A program made the position numbers and the translations under genes. Below are positions 8,539-17,549 of a stretch of 64,000 nucleotides of DNA, piece after piece (within the stretch, counting starts at the first letter, position 1; each line of letters opens with the position of its first letter). This DNA comes from Alphaproteobacteria bacterium (GTDB taxonomy: Bacteria; Pseudomonadota; Alphaproteobacteria; UBA9219; RFNS01), in the NCBI GenBank assembly GCA_037200005.1, contig JBBCGY010000001.1, positions 726,416 through 790,415 of the forward strand. Direction: 5' to 3'. Below the pieces are notes generated by a model, which worked only from the letters and a program-made list of their open reading frames with translations, did no database searches and had not been told where the DNA came from.

Positions 8539-8979
8539 ATGCCACTGATCCATGCTTCTTGCGTCAGCCTGCCGGACTGCGGCCATGCGGGCGTACTGAT
8601 TGCCGGAGCGGCGGGCAGCGGGAAATCCTCGCTGGCGCTGCGGCTCATGGATCGCGGGGGCTTGCTCGTCAGCGACGATCAAACCTTGATCGAGGCGGCA
8701 CCGGAAGGGCCGATGGCGTCCGCGCCTGAAGCTTTGCGCGGCCTTATCGAAATTCGCGGCTACGGCATTATAAAACTTCCGCCGGAAAAAACGGCGGCGG
8801 GCGCTCTTGTCCGTTTGTATGTCACGCTGCTTTCGCCGGGGCAAATGCCAGAACCCGCCGCCACGCCAACTATGCAATCGCTTCCCGGTGGCGAAGCGCC
8901 TTGCATGCCGCTGACTCCGCATGATCCGGCGGCGGTCGCAAAAATTTTTGCGGCATTGCACTGGTCTTTGCTAGAATGA
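8539..8979 (+). CDS. hprK: HPr kinase/phosphorylase, short alphaproteobacterial form
   Basis: Regulatory kinase/phosphatase that phosphorylates HPr on serine in the nitrogen/carbon PTS. The 146-residue protein contains only the catalytic half. The Walker A loop GAAGSGKSS is at about residues 23-31, then LLVSDDQTLIEA with the acidic catalytic pair, and IEIRGYGIIKL, matching the HprK C-terminal signature. I prefer the ATG at 8539 to the in-frame TTG at 8482, because the protein from 8539 (MPLIHASCV) has the usual family start. rapZ follows after 4 bases, which is the standard alphaproteobacterial arrangement. Genes for EIIA and HPr, which often come next, are not present. Confidence 0.85.
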   Translation: MPLIHASCVSLPDCGHAGVLIAGAAGSGKSSLALRLMDRGGLLVSDDQTLIEAAPEGPMASAPEALRGLIEIRGYGIIKLPPEKTAAGALVRLYVTLLSPGQMPEPAATPTMQSLPGGEAPCMPLTPHDPAAVAKIFAALHWSLLE

Positions 8980-8983
8980 CCGC

Positions 8984-9877
8984 ATGACCAAACCAGCATC
9001 AAACAAAAACAACAAACGGCGCCGCGTCATCTTCGTCACCGGCATGTCGGGCGCTGGCATGTCCACGGCGCTGAAGACGTTCGAGGATATGGGCTATGAG
9101 GCTGTCGATAACCTTCGCCAGTCGATGATCGGCGCGCTGGTCGAGCATGGCGCGGCGCAGGACAAGCCGCTCGCCGTCGGCATCGACAGCCGCAATGCCG
9201 ATTTCAATATCCAGGATATGCTTGCCCAACATGAGCGTTTAAGCGCAGACCCATCGCTGGCGGTGACGCTGCTTTTTTTTGAATGCGGAGACGAGGCGCT
9301 GCTGCGCCGTTTCAGCGAAACCCGCCGCCGTCATCCGCTCGCCGTCGACCGGCCGGTCGTGGACGGCATCAAGCGCGAGCGCGATCTTTTGCGTCCGCTG
9401 ATGGATCATGCGGATCATGTGATCGACACCTCGCTCCTGACGCTGCATGATTTGCGCCGCCTGCTCTTCGGGCATTATCGCGCGGAGCAAGGCGGCGGCT
9501 TGAATCTTTTCGTGACTTCCTTTGCTTACCGGTACGGAATTCCGCGCGAGGCCGATCTGGTCGTCGATGTGCGGTTTCTGGCCAATCCGCATTGGGATCC
9601 GAATTTGCGCCCGCTGACCGGCCAGGACGAGCCCGTCGCCGCGATGATCGCGGGCGATGAAGGCTATCGTCCTTTTGCCGACGGCTTGCTGGCATGGCTG
9701 ATTCCGCTTTTGCCGCGCTATGCCCAGGAAGGCAAAAGCTATCTGACCATCGCAATCGGCTGCACCGGCGGCAGGCACCGCTCGGTTTTCGTCGCGGAGC
9801 AGCTCGGCAACATTCTCGCGGCGCAAGGCCATATCGTCGGCATCAGTCACCGCGATCTGGACCGGACGGGGAAGTAG
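8984..9877 (+). CDS. rapZ: RapZ-family RNase adapter / nucleotide-binding protein
   Basis: RapZ (YvcJ) family protein of 297 residues; in enterobacteria it delivers GlmZ sRNA to RNase E and controls GlmS. The N-terminal P-loop domain starts at VIFVTGMSGAG (residues 15-25), followed by the family DNL motif at VDNLR. The conserved C-terminal domain contains IAIGCTGGRHRSVFVAEQL. The Walker A lysine, expected at residue 26 in GxSGxGKS, is methionine here (codon ATG at 9059-9061). The rest of the protein is intact and collinear with the family. It is translationally close to hprK (4-base gap). Confidence 0.9.
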   Translation: MTKPASNKNNKRRRVIFVTGMSGAGMSTALKTFEDMGYEAVDNLRQSMIGALVEHGAAQDKPLAVGIDSRNADFNIQDMLAQHERLSADPSLAVTLLFFECGDEALLRRFSETRRRHPLAVDRPVVDGIKRERDLLRPLMDHADHVIDTSLLTLHDLRRLLFGHYRAEQGGGLNLFVTSFAYRYGIPREADLVVDVRFLANPHWDPNLRPLTGQDEPVAAMIAGDEGYRPFADGLLAWLIPLLPRYAQEGKSYLTIAIGCTGGRHRSVFVAEQLGNILAAQGHIVGISHRDLDRTGK

Positions 9878-9884
9878 AATAAAA

Positions 9885-10400
9885 CTACGCGCTCGGCAAA
9901 CTTGTCTGTGCTTCGTCGCGCTTGCCGCGGCCGCGTCCGAAATTCTGATAGGCGGCGCGGGCGTGATCGGGACAATAAGGCAAGCCTTCCACCGTATGGC
10001 AGCCGCAGAATTTGAAATCCTGCGAACGCGGATCGCCGTAAGGCCAGCGGCATTGGCGCTCGGTCGTCTTGATCGGCGCGACGGCGGATTTCATCGCCTC
10101 GGCGCTGCGCTTGACGATAGCCACCGGCGCGGGCGGAGGCGGAGGGGGCATGGACGGCCCGGGCCGCATCATGATTTTCTTCGGCGCTCTGGCCCGAACC
10201 ATGCCGGTGGCCTTGGGCGCGGTTTCATCTTCGCGGCGAATCGGGGAGGGGCGTCCGGACAATTTTAACCGGTGTGCTTTCCCGATCACGGCGTTTCTGG
10301 TTAATCCGCCGAGCCTTTTGGCGATATCGCTGGCGCTGAAGCCGTTGCCCCACATATCGCGCAGCATTTGGATCTTTTGCTCAGTCCAGGTCATCGACAT
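9885..10400 (-). CDS. gcrA: GcrA cell-cycle regulator
   Basis: Alphaproteobacterial transcription factor that binds sigma70-RNA polymerase and GANTC-methylated promoters to drive S-phase genes. The N-terminal helix-turn-helix (TWTEQKIQMLRDMWGNGFSASDIAKRLG, with NAVIGKAHRLKLSGRPSP) and the C-terminal sigma-interacting cysteine/histidine region (CRWPYGDP, FCGCH, YCPDH) are both present, joined by a Pro/Ala-rich linker. A GGGGAG site precedes ATG 10400; an in-frame ATG at 10394 gives MTWTEQK, which aligns better with other GcrA N-termini, so either start is possible. It is convergent with rapZ (7-base gap). Confidence 0.93.
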   Translation of the reverse strand: MSMTWTEQKIQMLRDMWGNGFSASDIAKRLGGLTRNAVIGKAHRLKLSGRPSPIRREDETAPKATGMVRARAPKKIMMRPGPSMPPPPPPAPVAIVKRSAEAMKSAVAPIKTTERQCRWPYGDPRSQDFKFCGCHTVEGLPYCPDHARAAYQNFGRGRGKRDEAQTSLPSA

Positions 10401-10875
10401 TGGCTCCCCATGGCGTAATGTGAATACAGAGTCCGGCGGCAGCTTTCACATATCTGAATATACGCCTGAAAAGGCTATATTATCCAATGGATAGTGCTAG
10501 AAAGCCGTCAAATCCCTATATGTTGTGGTCACTGCCTATATACCTAAAAAGAGTAATCCGCGCTAGCGGGTCATTTTACTTATCCACCGAAATGATTTCT
10601 TGACATGAAAAGATTGGTTTATTGGAGCTTGGAAAAACCATGAAATGGGCCTGATTTTTACCGGTAAATTGTTACCTATTTTTGATGCTATGAAAGTGCA
10701 ATCCATATGGGTTTTTTACTTCCGCAAGTAATTGATTTGTGCAATCTTGCGACCTGATTTATGGAAGTGCATAACATTCCGAGGCGCTACTATCGGCTGT
10801 AGCAGCCCGGACAAAAAGCTTCCTCCCGAAAAATTGGGATTCTTTGCAATCAAGGCCGATACGGACCACAGCGCT
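10401..10875. other. AT-rich intergenic region upstream of the HD-domain gene
   Basis: Roughly 475 bases without a convincing gene. The left end must hold the gcrA promoter (minus strand) and the right end the promoter of the HD gene. A TTGACA hexamer occurs near 10600 but I see no matching -10 box at 16-18 bases. An in-frame TTG at 10732 could extend the HD gene by 48 codons, but the added stretch has no recognisable motif. No hairpin terminator or repeat stands out. Confidence 0.4.
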
Positions 10876-12048
10876 ATGACTACCGATTTTGGCTCGCCAG
10901 AAGTCTTTAACTATCCGCATCCCCGCGCGCCGCGTCCGGGGCAGGAAGTGGCGGATTTCGTGCGCGGCAATCTGGTCGATCATCCTTCCTTGATCGTTAT
11001 TGCCGATAAAGTCGCGGATTTTTATCAGACTCGCTTCCGGGAAAATTTCCCCACTGAATCGGTATTCTGGCATCCGGCGCGCACCGCGCTGGGCGTAAAG
11101 AAGGATGTCGGGGCATCATGGCCCTCTTCCAAAGTCGCTATTGCCATCGCGGCGGCGCTTGCGCACGACATCATCGAAGACAGCAAGGGCAAGATTACCG
11201 CGGATATGATCGGCGCTTGTTGGAATGATCCGGCGGAAGGAAAAATTCTGGCCGACGCGCTCAGGATCAAGACCGACGATCCCAGGCTCAAGGGCGATCA
11301 TCGGCGCGCGGCGCAGCTCTGCCATATCGAAGAAGCCGCCAGCGGCGTTCATGGAGCGGAGGAAGCCAGTATTTACCTGGCGCTTCTTCCCCGCGATAAA
11401 TTTGACAATCTCGCCAGCGATTGGCGCGCCTTGCAGGAAGGCTGCCTGCCTTATAAGGGCATGATACGCAACGATACCGAAGCGCTGAATTTCATCTATA
11501 AAAAAATGGCCGATCGCGAGATCGTGGAAAGAGTGGATGGGGTTTCCCCGCTTGCGCCGGCTCTCATGACGGAATTTCACGACACTTACCGCTCGCTGAT
11601 AGGTTCGCTGGTCGCCTCCGATCCCACGACGCTGGCGTTTGCTTCCAGGGAATTGCTGGAGCGTGAGAATCAGCAATCTCCTGGCGTTCGTCTTTTTCGC
11701 AGGCTTGCGCAGCAGATGAGGCGGGATCTGAAAGATATTCGCGAGGATAGCGGTTTCCTGTGCTTTCCTTCGCGCGAAGCCGCGCTGGGTTATGTTCTCG
11801 ATACGGTCATTGTCGAGCATGTCGCCTCCAGCCTGCCCGGCGTCGATCTGGCGGCGCAAGTGCGGTTTCAAAGCACCTATCGCGCCTTGGCGGATGAACT
11901 GGTTGTCGCGGGCACGCCCAAGGATATCGCGGGCACGCCTACGGATAATCCGTCGCTGATCGTGGGGCCGGATGATCCGCGCACCCGCAGCGGACTCTTC
12001 ACGCGGTCGATGATCTCCGCCGTCGTGCCGACCGCGTCGAACGGATAG
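10876..12048 (+). CDS. HD-domain protein resembling (p)ppGpp hydrolase (RelA/SpoT HD)
   Basis: About 390 residues from the ATG at 10876 (a TTG at 10732 would add 48). The segment AIAAALAHDIIEDSKGKITADMI at residues 90-112 matches the HDxxED signature of the RelA/SpoT hydrolase domain, including the helix that follows. I see no synthetase or TGS domain, so this could be a small alarmone hydrolase or another HD phosphohydrolase. The remaining two thirds are helical with no motif I recognise. No good ribosome-binding site marks the start. It lies 38 bases upstream of parE on the same strand, with no obvious functional link. Confidence 0.6.
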   Translation: MTTDFGSPEVFNYPHPRAPRPGQEVADFVRGNLVDHPSLIVIADKVADFYQTRFRENFPTESVFWHPARTALGVKKDVGASWPSSKVAIAIAAALAHDIIEDSKGKITADMIGACWNDPAEGKILADALRIKTDDPRLKGDHRRAAQLCHIEEAASGVHGAEEASIYLALLPRDKFDNLASDWRALQEGCLPYKGMIRNDTEALNFIYKKMADREIVERVDGVSPLAPALMTEFHDTYRSLIGSLVASDPTTLAFASRELLERENQQSPGVRLFRRLAQQMRRDLKDIREDSGFLCFPSREAALGYVLDTVIVEHVASSLPGVDLAAQVRFQSTYRALADELVVAGTPKDIAGTPTDNPSLIVGPDDPRTRSGLFTRSMISAVVPTASNG

Positions 12049-12086
12049 CTATTTCCCTGGCCGGGGAATCGGTTATATATGCCTCC

Positions 12087-14072
12087 ATGGCCGATTTATT
12101 CAAAACCGCGAAGAAGACCGATTCCTACGCCGCCGCCGATATCGAGGTGCTGGAGGGGCTTGAACCCGTGCGCCGCCGCCCCGGCATGTATATCGGCGGC
12201 ACCGACGAGCGCGCGCTGCATCACCTCGCCGCCGAAGTTCTCGATAACGCGATGGACGAGGCGGTCGCGGGGCATGCCTCGCGCATAGAATTGGAACTCA
12301 TGGCGGGCAACCGCGTCGCCGTGCGCGACAATGGGCGCGGCATTCCGGTGGATAATCACCCGAAATTTCCCGGCAAGTCCGCGCTCGAAGTCATCATGAC
12401 CATGCTGCATTCGGGCGGGAAGTTTTCCGGCAAGGCCTATCAGACTTCCGGCGGATTGCACGGCGTCGGCGTATCGGTGGTCAACGCGCTCAGCGAAGAG
12501 CTGACCGTCGAGGTCGCGCGCGACAAAGAGCTTTACGAGCAAAGCTACAGCAAGGGCGCGCCGGTATCGAAGCTGAAAAAGCGCGGCGCGACGACGAAGC
12601 GCGGCACGACCGTCACCTTCAAGCCGGACGTCGAGATTTTCGGCGCGCGCGCCGCCTTCAAGCCCGCCTTGCTCTATCGCATGGCGCGCTCGAAAGCCTA
12701 TCTGTTCCGCGGCGTGGAAATCCTGTGGCGCTGCGATCCGGATTTGATCGAAGACGGCAGCGATATTCCGCCCGCCGCCACGCTGCATTTCCCCGGCGGC
12801 CTTAGCGACTATCTGCGCGAAAGACTGGAAGGCCGCGTCACCCTGACCACGGAAGTCTTCGCCGATTTCATCGATCTCCCCGGCGGCGCGGGCAAGCTGG
12901 AATGGGCGGTGGCCTGGCCGGAAGAAGGCGGCGAGGGATTCTGCCATTCCTACTGCAACACGATTCCGACGCCTCAGGGCGGCACGCATGAAAGCGGCAT
13001 GCGCAGCGCGCTGCTGCGCGGGCTTCGCGCCTATGGCGAGCTTTCCGGCAATCGCCGGGTGTCGGCGCTGACCGGCGATGAAGCCTTCGCCGACGCCGCC
13101 GTGATGCTGTCGCTGTTCATGAGCGAGCCGCAATTCCAGGGCCAGACCAAGGAAAAGCTTGTCAGCCAGGAAGCCACGCGCCTGGTCGAGCAAAGCGTCA
13201 AGGATCATGCCGATCACTGGCTGTCCGCCAATCCGCAAGGCGGCAACCGTCTTTTGGAGGCGCTGATTCAGCGCGCCGAAGAACGCGCCCGCGCCGCGCA
13301 GCAGAAGGATATGGCGCGCAAGACCGCGACCCGCAAGCTGCGCCTTCCCGGCAAGCTCGCCGATTGTTCGAGGAACAGCGCCGAAGGCACCGAGATTTTC
13401 CTGGTCGAAGGGGATTCGGCGGGCGGCTCGGCCAAGCAGGCGCGCGACCGCGAGACGCAGGCCATTCTGCCTTTGCGCGGCAAGATTCTCAACGTCGCCT
13501 CCGCGACCGTGGAGAAGCTGCGCGGCAATCTTGAACTCGCCGATTTGATCCTCGCGCTCGGCTGCGGCGCGGGAACGGGCTTCAGCGTCGATAAGCTGCG
13601 CTATGAGCGCGTCATTATCATGACCGACGCCGATGTCGACGGCGCGCATATCGCTTCGCTGCTGCTGACGTTTTTCTACCGCGAGATGCCGGGCATGATC
13701 GCCGCGGGACGGTTGTTCCTCGCGCAGCCGCCGCTATACCGGTTGAGCCAGGGCGGCAAAAATGCCTATGCCCGCGACGAAGCGCATCGCGACCTGCTGC
13801 TGGAAACGGAATTTTCCGGGCGCGGCAAGGTGGATATCAGCCGCTTCAAGGGCCTTGGCGAAATGATGCCCGCGCAATTGCGCGAAACCACCATGGATGT
13901 CGGCAAGCGCGCCTTGCTGCGCGTCGTTGTGCCGAAAGCGGGCGATCCGGAAACCGCCGATGAGATCAAAGCCACCGACGATCTGGTCGAAAGCCTGATG
14001 GGCCGCAAGCCCGAACTGCGCTTTCAATTCATCCAGGAAAACGCCCGCTTCGTGACCGATGTGGATGTGTAG
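12087..14072 (+). CDS. parE: DNA topoisomerase IV subunit B
   Basis: ATPase subunit of the type IIA topoisomerase that decatenates daughter chromosomes with ParC. The 661-residue protein has the GHKL ATP-binding domain (EVLDNAMDEA, DNGRGIPV, GGLHGVGVSVVNAL), the transducer domain, and the Toprim metal-binding motifs (EGDSAGGSAKQ and TDADVDGAHI). The C-terminal RFKGLGEMMPAQL and TDDLVESLMGRKPE are typical. Length favours ParE over GyrB (about 800). It ends 3 bases before the convergent DUF1543 gene. Confidence 0.96.
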   Translation: MADLFKTAKKTDSYAAADIEVLEGLEPVRRRPGMYIGGTDERALHHLAAEVLDNAMDEAVAGHASRIELELMAGNRVAVRDNGRGIPVDNHPKFPGKSALEVIMTMLHSGGKFSGKAYQTSGGLHGVGVSVVNALSEELTVEVARDKELYEQSYSKGAPVSKLKKRGATTKRGTTVTFKPDVEIFGARAAFKPALLYRMARSKAYLFRGVEILWRCDPDLIEDGSDIPPAATLHFPGGLSDYLRERLEGRVTLTTEVFADFIDLPGGAGKLEWAVAWPEEGGEGFCHSYCNTIPTPQGGTHESGMRSALLRGLRAYGELSGNRRVSALTGDEAFADAAVMLSLFMSEPQFQGQTKEKLVSQEATRLVEQSVKDHADHWLSANPQGGNRLLEALIQRAEERARAAQQKDMARKTATRKLRLPGKLADCSRNSAEGTEIFLVEGDSAGGSAKQARDRETQAILPLRGKILNVASATVEKLRGNLELADLILALGCGAGTGFSVDKLRYERVIIMTDADVDGAHIASLLLTFFYREMPGMIAAGRLFLAQPPLYRLSQGGKNAYARDEAHRDLLLETEFSGRGKVDISRFKGLGEMMPAQLRETTMDVGKRALLRVVVPKAGDPETADEIKATDDLVESLMGRKPELRFQFIQENARFVTDVDV

Positions 14073-14075
14073 GGA

Positions 14076-14576
14076 TTATTCTTCCGTAATCACTTTATAG
14101 GCGCAAGTGAACTCGAACGGTTCGGGGCTGTCGGTTTTTTGCAGATGGATGTAATATTTCCCTATTCTGTTTAATTCCAATATCTGCTCGACCTCGAACC
14201 ATTTATCCCGGTGCGGCGTTGTCCAATCCTGGACCTGCGCTTTGGCTTTCTTTTTTGTTTCCTCTTCGTCTTTGGCGACGATCAGAACATTCTTGTGCAA
14301 TTCGGTGAATTGCTCCGGATCGTAGCCGCCGAGATTGACGAAATAGAGCTTTTCCGGATGTTCTGCCGGATGCTCTTGCAGAGAAACGGCGTAGCCGTCG
14401 GCGTTTTTGACAATACCCCACGCGTCGAGATGGAGCATTTTATAATCTCCCCACCACTGTTTCAGAAGATCGTCATAACAATCCTCGATCGTCTCCCCGG
14501 CCACGAAACGCATGTCGTGAAGCTCGATATTGGCGTCCTTTTTATAGCCGCCGATATAGGCCATGAATAAATTCAT
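14076..14576 (-). CDS. DUF1543 domain protein
   Basis: A 166-residue protein matching DUF1543: MNLFMAYIGGYKKDANIELHD at the start and repeated blocks such as KLYFVNLGGYDPEQFTELHKN. The function of the family is unknown; it is soluble, without signal peptide. The start is fixed by an AAGGAG site five bases upstream of ATG 14576; the longer reading from 14618 lacks this. It sits tail-to-tail with parE. Codon use and composition do not look foreign. Confidence 0.82.
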   Translation of the reverse strand: MNLFMAYIGGYKKDANIELHDMRFVAGETIEDCYDDLLKQWWGDYKMLHLDAWGIVKNADGYAVSLQEHPAEHPEKLYFVNLGGYDPEQFTELHKNVLIVAKDEEETKKKAKAQVQDWTTPHRDKWFEVEQILELNRIGKYYIHLQKTDSPEPFEFTCAYKVITEE

Positions 14577-14687
14577 CCGAACTCCTTCTGCCGCAACGCT
14601 TTTTAGCTCTTCGCGCAAATGTAGGAAATTTCCCTTGATTTTAATCCTGGCTTGAGGTATTGACTATCCCAGGGAAAATTCTGCCCG

Positions 14688-14721
14688 AAATCCGCCGCGA
14701 TGCAAATCCGGCGGATTTTTT
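14688..14721 (+). terminator. Hairpin with T-run, plus-strand orientation
   Basis: Perfect 9-bp stem AAATCCGCC / GGCGGATTT (14688-14696 with 14710-14718) and a 13-base loop, followed on the plus strand by TTTTTT. As a plus-strand terminator it has no upstream gene closer than parE, over 600 bases away. On the minus strand, where it would follow tyrA, the T-run is poor (TTTC). It may end a small transcript on the plus strand or act weakly for tyrA. Confidence 0.55.
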
Positions 14722-14737
14722 GTTGTCCGCGCGTCCG

Positions 14738-15619
14738 TCAGGCCTGCTTAACCCCGATAACCTCGCGGCGGATGGCGCGGGTGCGGGCGAAGAGGTCATG
14801 GAGTGTCGCGCCGTCGCCCTTTCGGATCGCGCGCTGCAGCGCGGTCAAATCTTCCGAGAAACGCTGCATGATTTCCAGAACCGCCTCGCGGTTGTTCAGG
14901 AAAATATCGCGCCACATCACAGGATCGCTGGCGGCGAGGCGGGTGAAATCGCGGAATCCCGCGGCGGAATAGCGGATCACTTCCTGCTGCAGGTCGCCCG
15001 CGAGATCGGCCGCCGTGCCGACGATCGAATAGGCGATCAGATGCGGCAGATGCGAGGTGATCGCCAGCACTTTATCGTGATGCGCGGCATCCATCGCCTC
15101 GACTTTCGAGCCGCAGGCGGCCCACAAGGCTTCGAGTTTTCCGGTCATCGCCGGATCGGTGCCGGGCAGGGGGGTGTAAAGATAGAAACGCCCGTCGAAC
15201 AATTCGGCGAAACCGGCGTCGGGGCCGGAATGCTCGGTTCCGGCGATGGGATGGCCGGGAATGAAATGAATGCCGGGCGGGATATGCGGCGCGATGGCGG
15301 CGATGGCGGCCTGTTTCACCGAACCGACATCGGTCACCAGCGCGCCGGAGCGCAGGGCGGGAGCGATCGCGCGCGCCACGCTCTCAAACGTGCCGACGGG
15401 GGTGCAGATGACGACGAGATCGGCCTCGCGGACGGCTTCGGCAGCATCGCCCACGAAGGCGTCGCCCAGATTCAATTCGCGCGCCCGCGCCAGATTTTCC
15501 GGATCGCTGTCGGCGATGGCGATATGCCCCGCGAGGCCATGCTTGCGCAGCGCCCGCGCCAGGGACGAGCCGATCAAGCCGATACCGATGATCGCCGCGC
15601 GGTCGAAAATAACGGGCAT
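14738..15619 (-). CDS. tyrA: Prephenate/arogenate dehydrogenase
   Basis: NAD(P)-dependent dehydrogenase of tyrosine biosynthesis, 293 residues. The Rossmann motif AAIIGIGLIGSSLARAL is near the N-terminus; ICTPVG, the catalytic histidine region FIPGHPIAGTEHSG and the AITSHLPHLIAY helix are all typical. The start is the ATG at 15619, which shares one base with the hisC stop (TGATG); the longer reading to 15877 only shadows hisC. It is the last gene of the dnaJ-fabI-aroC-chorismate mutase-hisC-tyrA run. Confidence 0.93.
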   Translation of the reverse strand: MPVIFDRAAIIGIGLIGSSLARALRKHGLAGHIAIADSDPENLARARELNLGDAFVGDAAEAVREADLVVICTPVGTFESVARAIAPALRSGALVTDVGSVKQAAIAAIAPHIPPGIHFIPGHPIAGTEHSGPDAGFAELFDGRFYLYTPLPGTDPAMTGKLEALWAACGSKVEAMDAAHHDKVLAITSHLPHLIAYSIVGTAADLAGDLQQEVIRYSAAGFRDFTRLAASDPVMWRDIFLNNREAVLEIMQRFSEDLTALQRAIRKGDGATLHDLFARTRAIRREVIGVKQA

Positions 15620-16707
15620 CAGGATTCCTTGGCGCAGAAATTCTTCAAGGCTGCGACCAGCGCCAGCATTTCGTCTTCCTTGCCGACGGTAATGCGGACA
15701 TGATCGGGCAGGCCATAGCCCGGCATCGGGCGAATCTGGATCGCGCCGTCGCGCATATAGGAGATAAGCGCTTGCGCCCTGGCCGTCGAGCCGACGCCGG
15801 TCAGCACGAAGTTCGCGACACTGGGATGAACATGGAAGCCGAGGGCGTTCAGCTCGGCGCTCAGCCATCCGCGCCAATGCTTGTTATGCTCACGGCTGCG
15901 GCGCAGGAAGTCCCTGTCTTCCAGGCTGGCGATGGCCGCCGCCGCCGCAGGCCCGGCGATGTTGAACGGATTGCGCAGCCGGTTGATCGTGTCCGCCAGC
16001 GCCATCGAGCCATAGGCCCAGCCGACCCTCATGCCGCCGAGGGCATGGATTTTGGAGAAAGTATGCGTGACCACGACATTGGGCGTGGTCGCGGCGAGGC
16101 CCAGGCCGTCGGTATAGTCGCTTTCGGTCATGTATTCGGCATAGGCAGCGTCGAGCACCAAAAGAACTTCGCGCGGCAATCCGGCGTGCAGGCGCATCAG
16201 GTCGGACTCGCTGATATAGCTGCCGGTCGGGTTGTTGGGGTTGGCGATATAAACGATACGCGTGCGGGGCGTGACCGCGGCGAGCATGGCGTCGACATCG
16301 AGCGTGAGGTTCTTTTCAGGCACGGCCACGCCGGTCGCGCCGACCGCCTTGGCCACGATGGAATACATCGCGAAGCCGTACTGGCTGTAGATGATTTCGT
16401 CGCCCTCTCCGGCATAGGCGCGCGCCAGCAGGATGATGAGGTCGTCCGATCCCGCGCCGCAGATGATCCGGTCCGCCTCTATGCTATAGGCCGCCGCGAT
16501 AGCCGTGCGCAGTTCGGCATAGGTCAGGTCGGGATAGCGGTGCAGATAGGTCGACGCCGAATGATAGGCGGTGATCGCCTTCACGTTCGGGCCGAACGCG
16601 CCTTCGTTGAAGGACAGGCGAATGAGATTACTGTTGGGCGAAAAAGGATCGCCGGCGCGGTAATGCGCCAGGGATTCAATGTGTGGTTTCGGTTTGGGCT
16701 GGATCAT
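15619..16707 (-). CDS. hisC: Histidinol-phosphate/aromatic aminotransferase
   Basis: Fold-type I PLP aminotransferase of 362 residues that in alphaproteobacteria of this gene order can serve both histidinol phosphate and aromatic keto acids. Visible motifs: NEGAFGPN, GAGSDDLIILLARAY, IANPNNPTGSYI, LDAAYAEY and the PLP-lysine region THTFSKIHALGGMRVG. The conserved arginine lies in DHVRITVG near the C-terminus. I start it at ATG 16707 (MIQPKPKPHIESL), because the longer reading overlaps the upstream chorismate mutase gene. tyrA starts on its stop codon, pointing to translational coupling. Confidence 0.92.
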   Translation of the reverse strand: MIQPKPKPHIESLAHYRAGDPFSPNSNLIRLSFNEGAFGPNVKAITAYHSASTYLHRYPDLTYAELRTAIAAAYSIEADRIICGAGSDDLIILLARAYAGEGDEIIYSQYGFAMYSIVAKAVGATGVAVPEKNLTLDVDAMLAAVTPRTRIVYIANPNNPTGSYISESDLMRLHAGLPREVLLVLDAAYAEYMTESDYTDGLGLAATTPNVVVTHTFSKIHALGGMRVGWAYGSMALADTINRLRNPFNIAGPAAAAAIASLEDRDFLRRSREHNKHWRGWLSAELNALGFHVHPSVANFVLTGVGSTARAQALISYMRDGAIQIRPMPGYGLPDHVRITVGKEDEMLALVAALKNFCAKES

Positions 16708-16729
16708 GGCGCTATGAAACGGTCTGGGG

Positions 16730-17545
16730 TTAGGGCAATGCCACCGGTACGGCATAGCCTCCAACATAGCGCACCTGGCCCACAAGCCGCAATGCATTGA
16801 AAAGCGAGGAATCCTTGTCAATCAGGTGACCCGCCGTCACCAGCCAGTACTTCCGTTCCTTGGCTGAAAACAAATGAACCGGCGGCGTTCCGGCTTTCTT
16901 GCAAGCCGCGCGAATGGCGGCGGCGCTGATGGCGGTTTTCGAGGTTAGCAGGATCAGCCCATGATCCTGCCCGGTCGGTTCCGGATCGAGACGGGCGACG
17001 GCCAGCGCGCCCTTGCGGCTGCCGCGCCAATTGCTGCGTTTGGCGTCGCGCTGGTCGAAAGGCAGACGGGCGAAAATCCGCAATTCGGGATGGCGGGCCA
17101 GTTTCGTCCACCATGGATCGCGTCCGCTATTTTCCGGCAGCGGCAGCACGGCGATTTTTGCTTTGCCTTTGGTCAAGGCCTCAAAAGATTTTGCCGTGGA
17201 GGCGCAGGGTATCATCGGCGTGAAGCTGCCGTAATAATCGCGCGCCATGTCCCAGAATTCATCCGTGGTCGCGACGTTCAGCCCGCCTTCCGTCAGCGTG
17301 AAGGCGCCGATCATCTCGCGCCATATTCTGGCGATGAGGCCGGGCGGGAGCTTGCCCTGGTCGCGTTCGAGCAAGGCGCGCATCATCGCCGCCTCGCGTC
17401 CGGGACGGATATAAAGATGCTGCTTGCCTTTGACGGCGGGCACCTTGGATATGATTTCGGCGCGAGCGACCAGGGCATCGTGCAGAATGTCGTCGATGGC
17501 GTCGATCTGCGCGCGGAGCTTCAGGAGGGCTGCGGGCGTCTTCAT
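16730..17545 (-). CDS. Chorismate mutase with a long degenerate C-terminal domain
   Basis: The first 90 residues form an AroQ-type chorismate mutase: KLRAQIDAIDDILHDALVARAEI, then the RPGREAAMMRALLERDQG segment and IARIWREMIGAF, as in the helices of PheA N-terminal domains. The remaining 180 residues resemble the prephenate dehydratase/ACT part of PheA in position and size, but I cannot find the TxRF dehydratase motif, so that activity is doubtful. Alphaproteobacteria often carry this gene just upstream of hisC and tyrA, as here (22-base gap). It converts chorismate to prephenate for the aromatic branch that follows. Confidence 0.82.
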   Translation of the reverse strand: MKTPAALLKLRAQIDAIDDILHDALVARAEIISKVPAVKGKQHLYIRPGREAAMMRALLERDQGKLPPGLIARIWREMIGAFTLTEGGLNVATTDEFWDMARDYYGSFTPMIPCASTAKSFEALTKGKAKIAVLPLPENSGRDPWWTKLARHPELRIFARLPFDQRDAKRSNWRGSRKGALAVARLDPEPTGQDHGLILLTSKTAISAAAIRAACKKAGTPPVHLFSAKERKYWLVTAGHLIDKDSSLFNALRLVGQVRYVGGYAVPVALP

Positions 17546-17549
17546 GAGA

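Noticed and set aside
12096-13649. 517-codon minus-strand frame
   Set aside because: Antisense to parE, caused by high GC; no motif.
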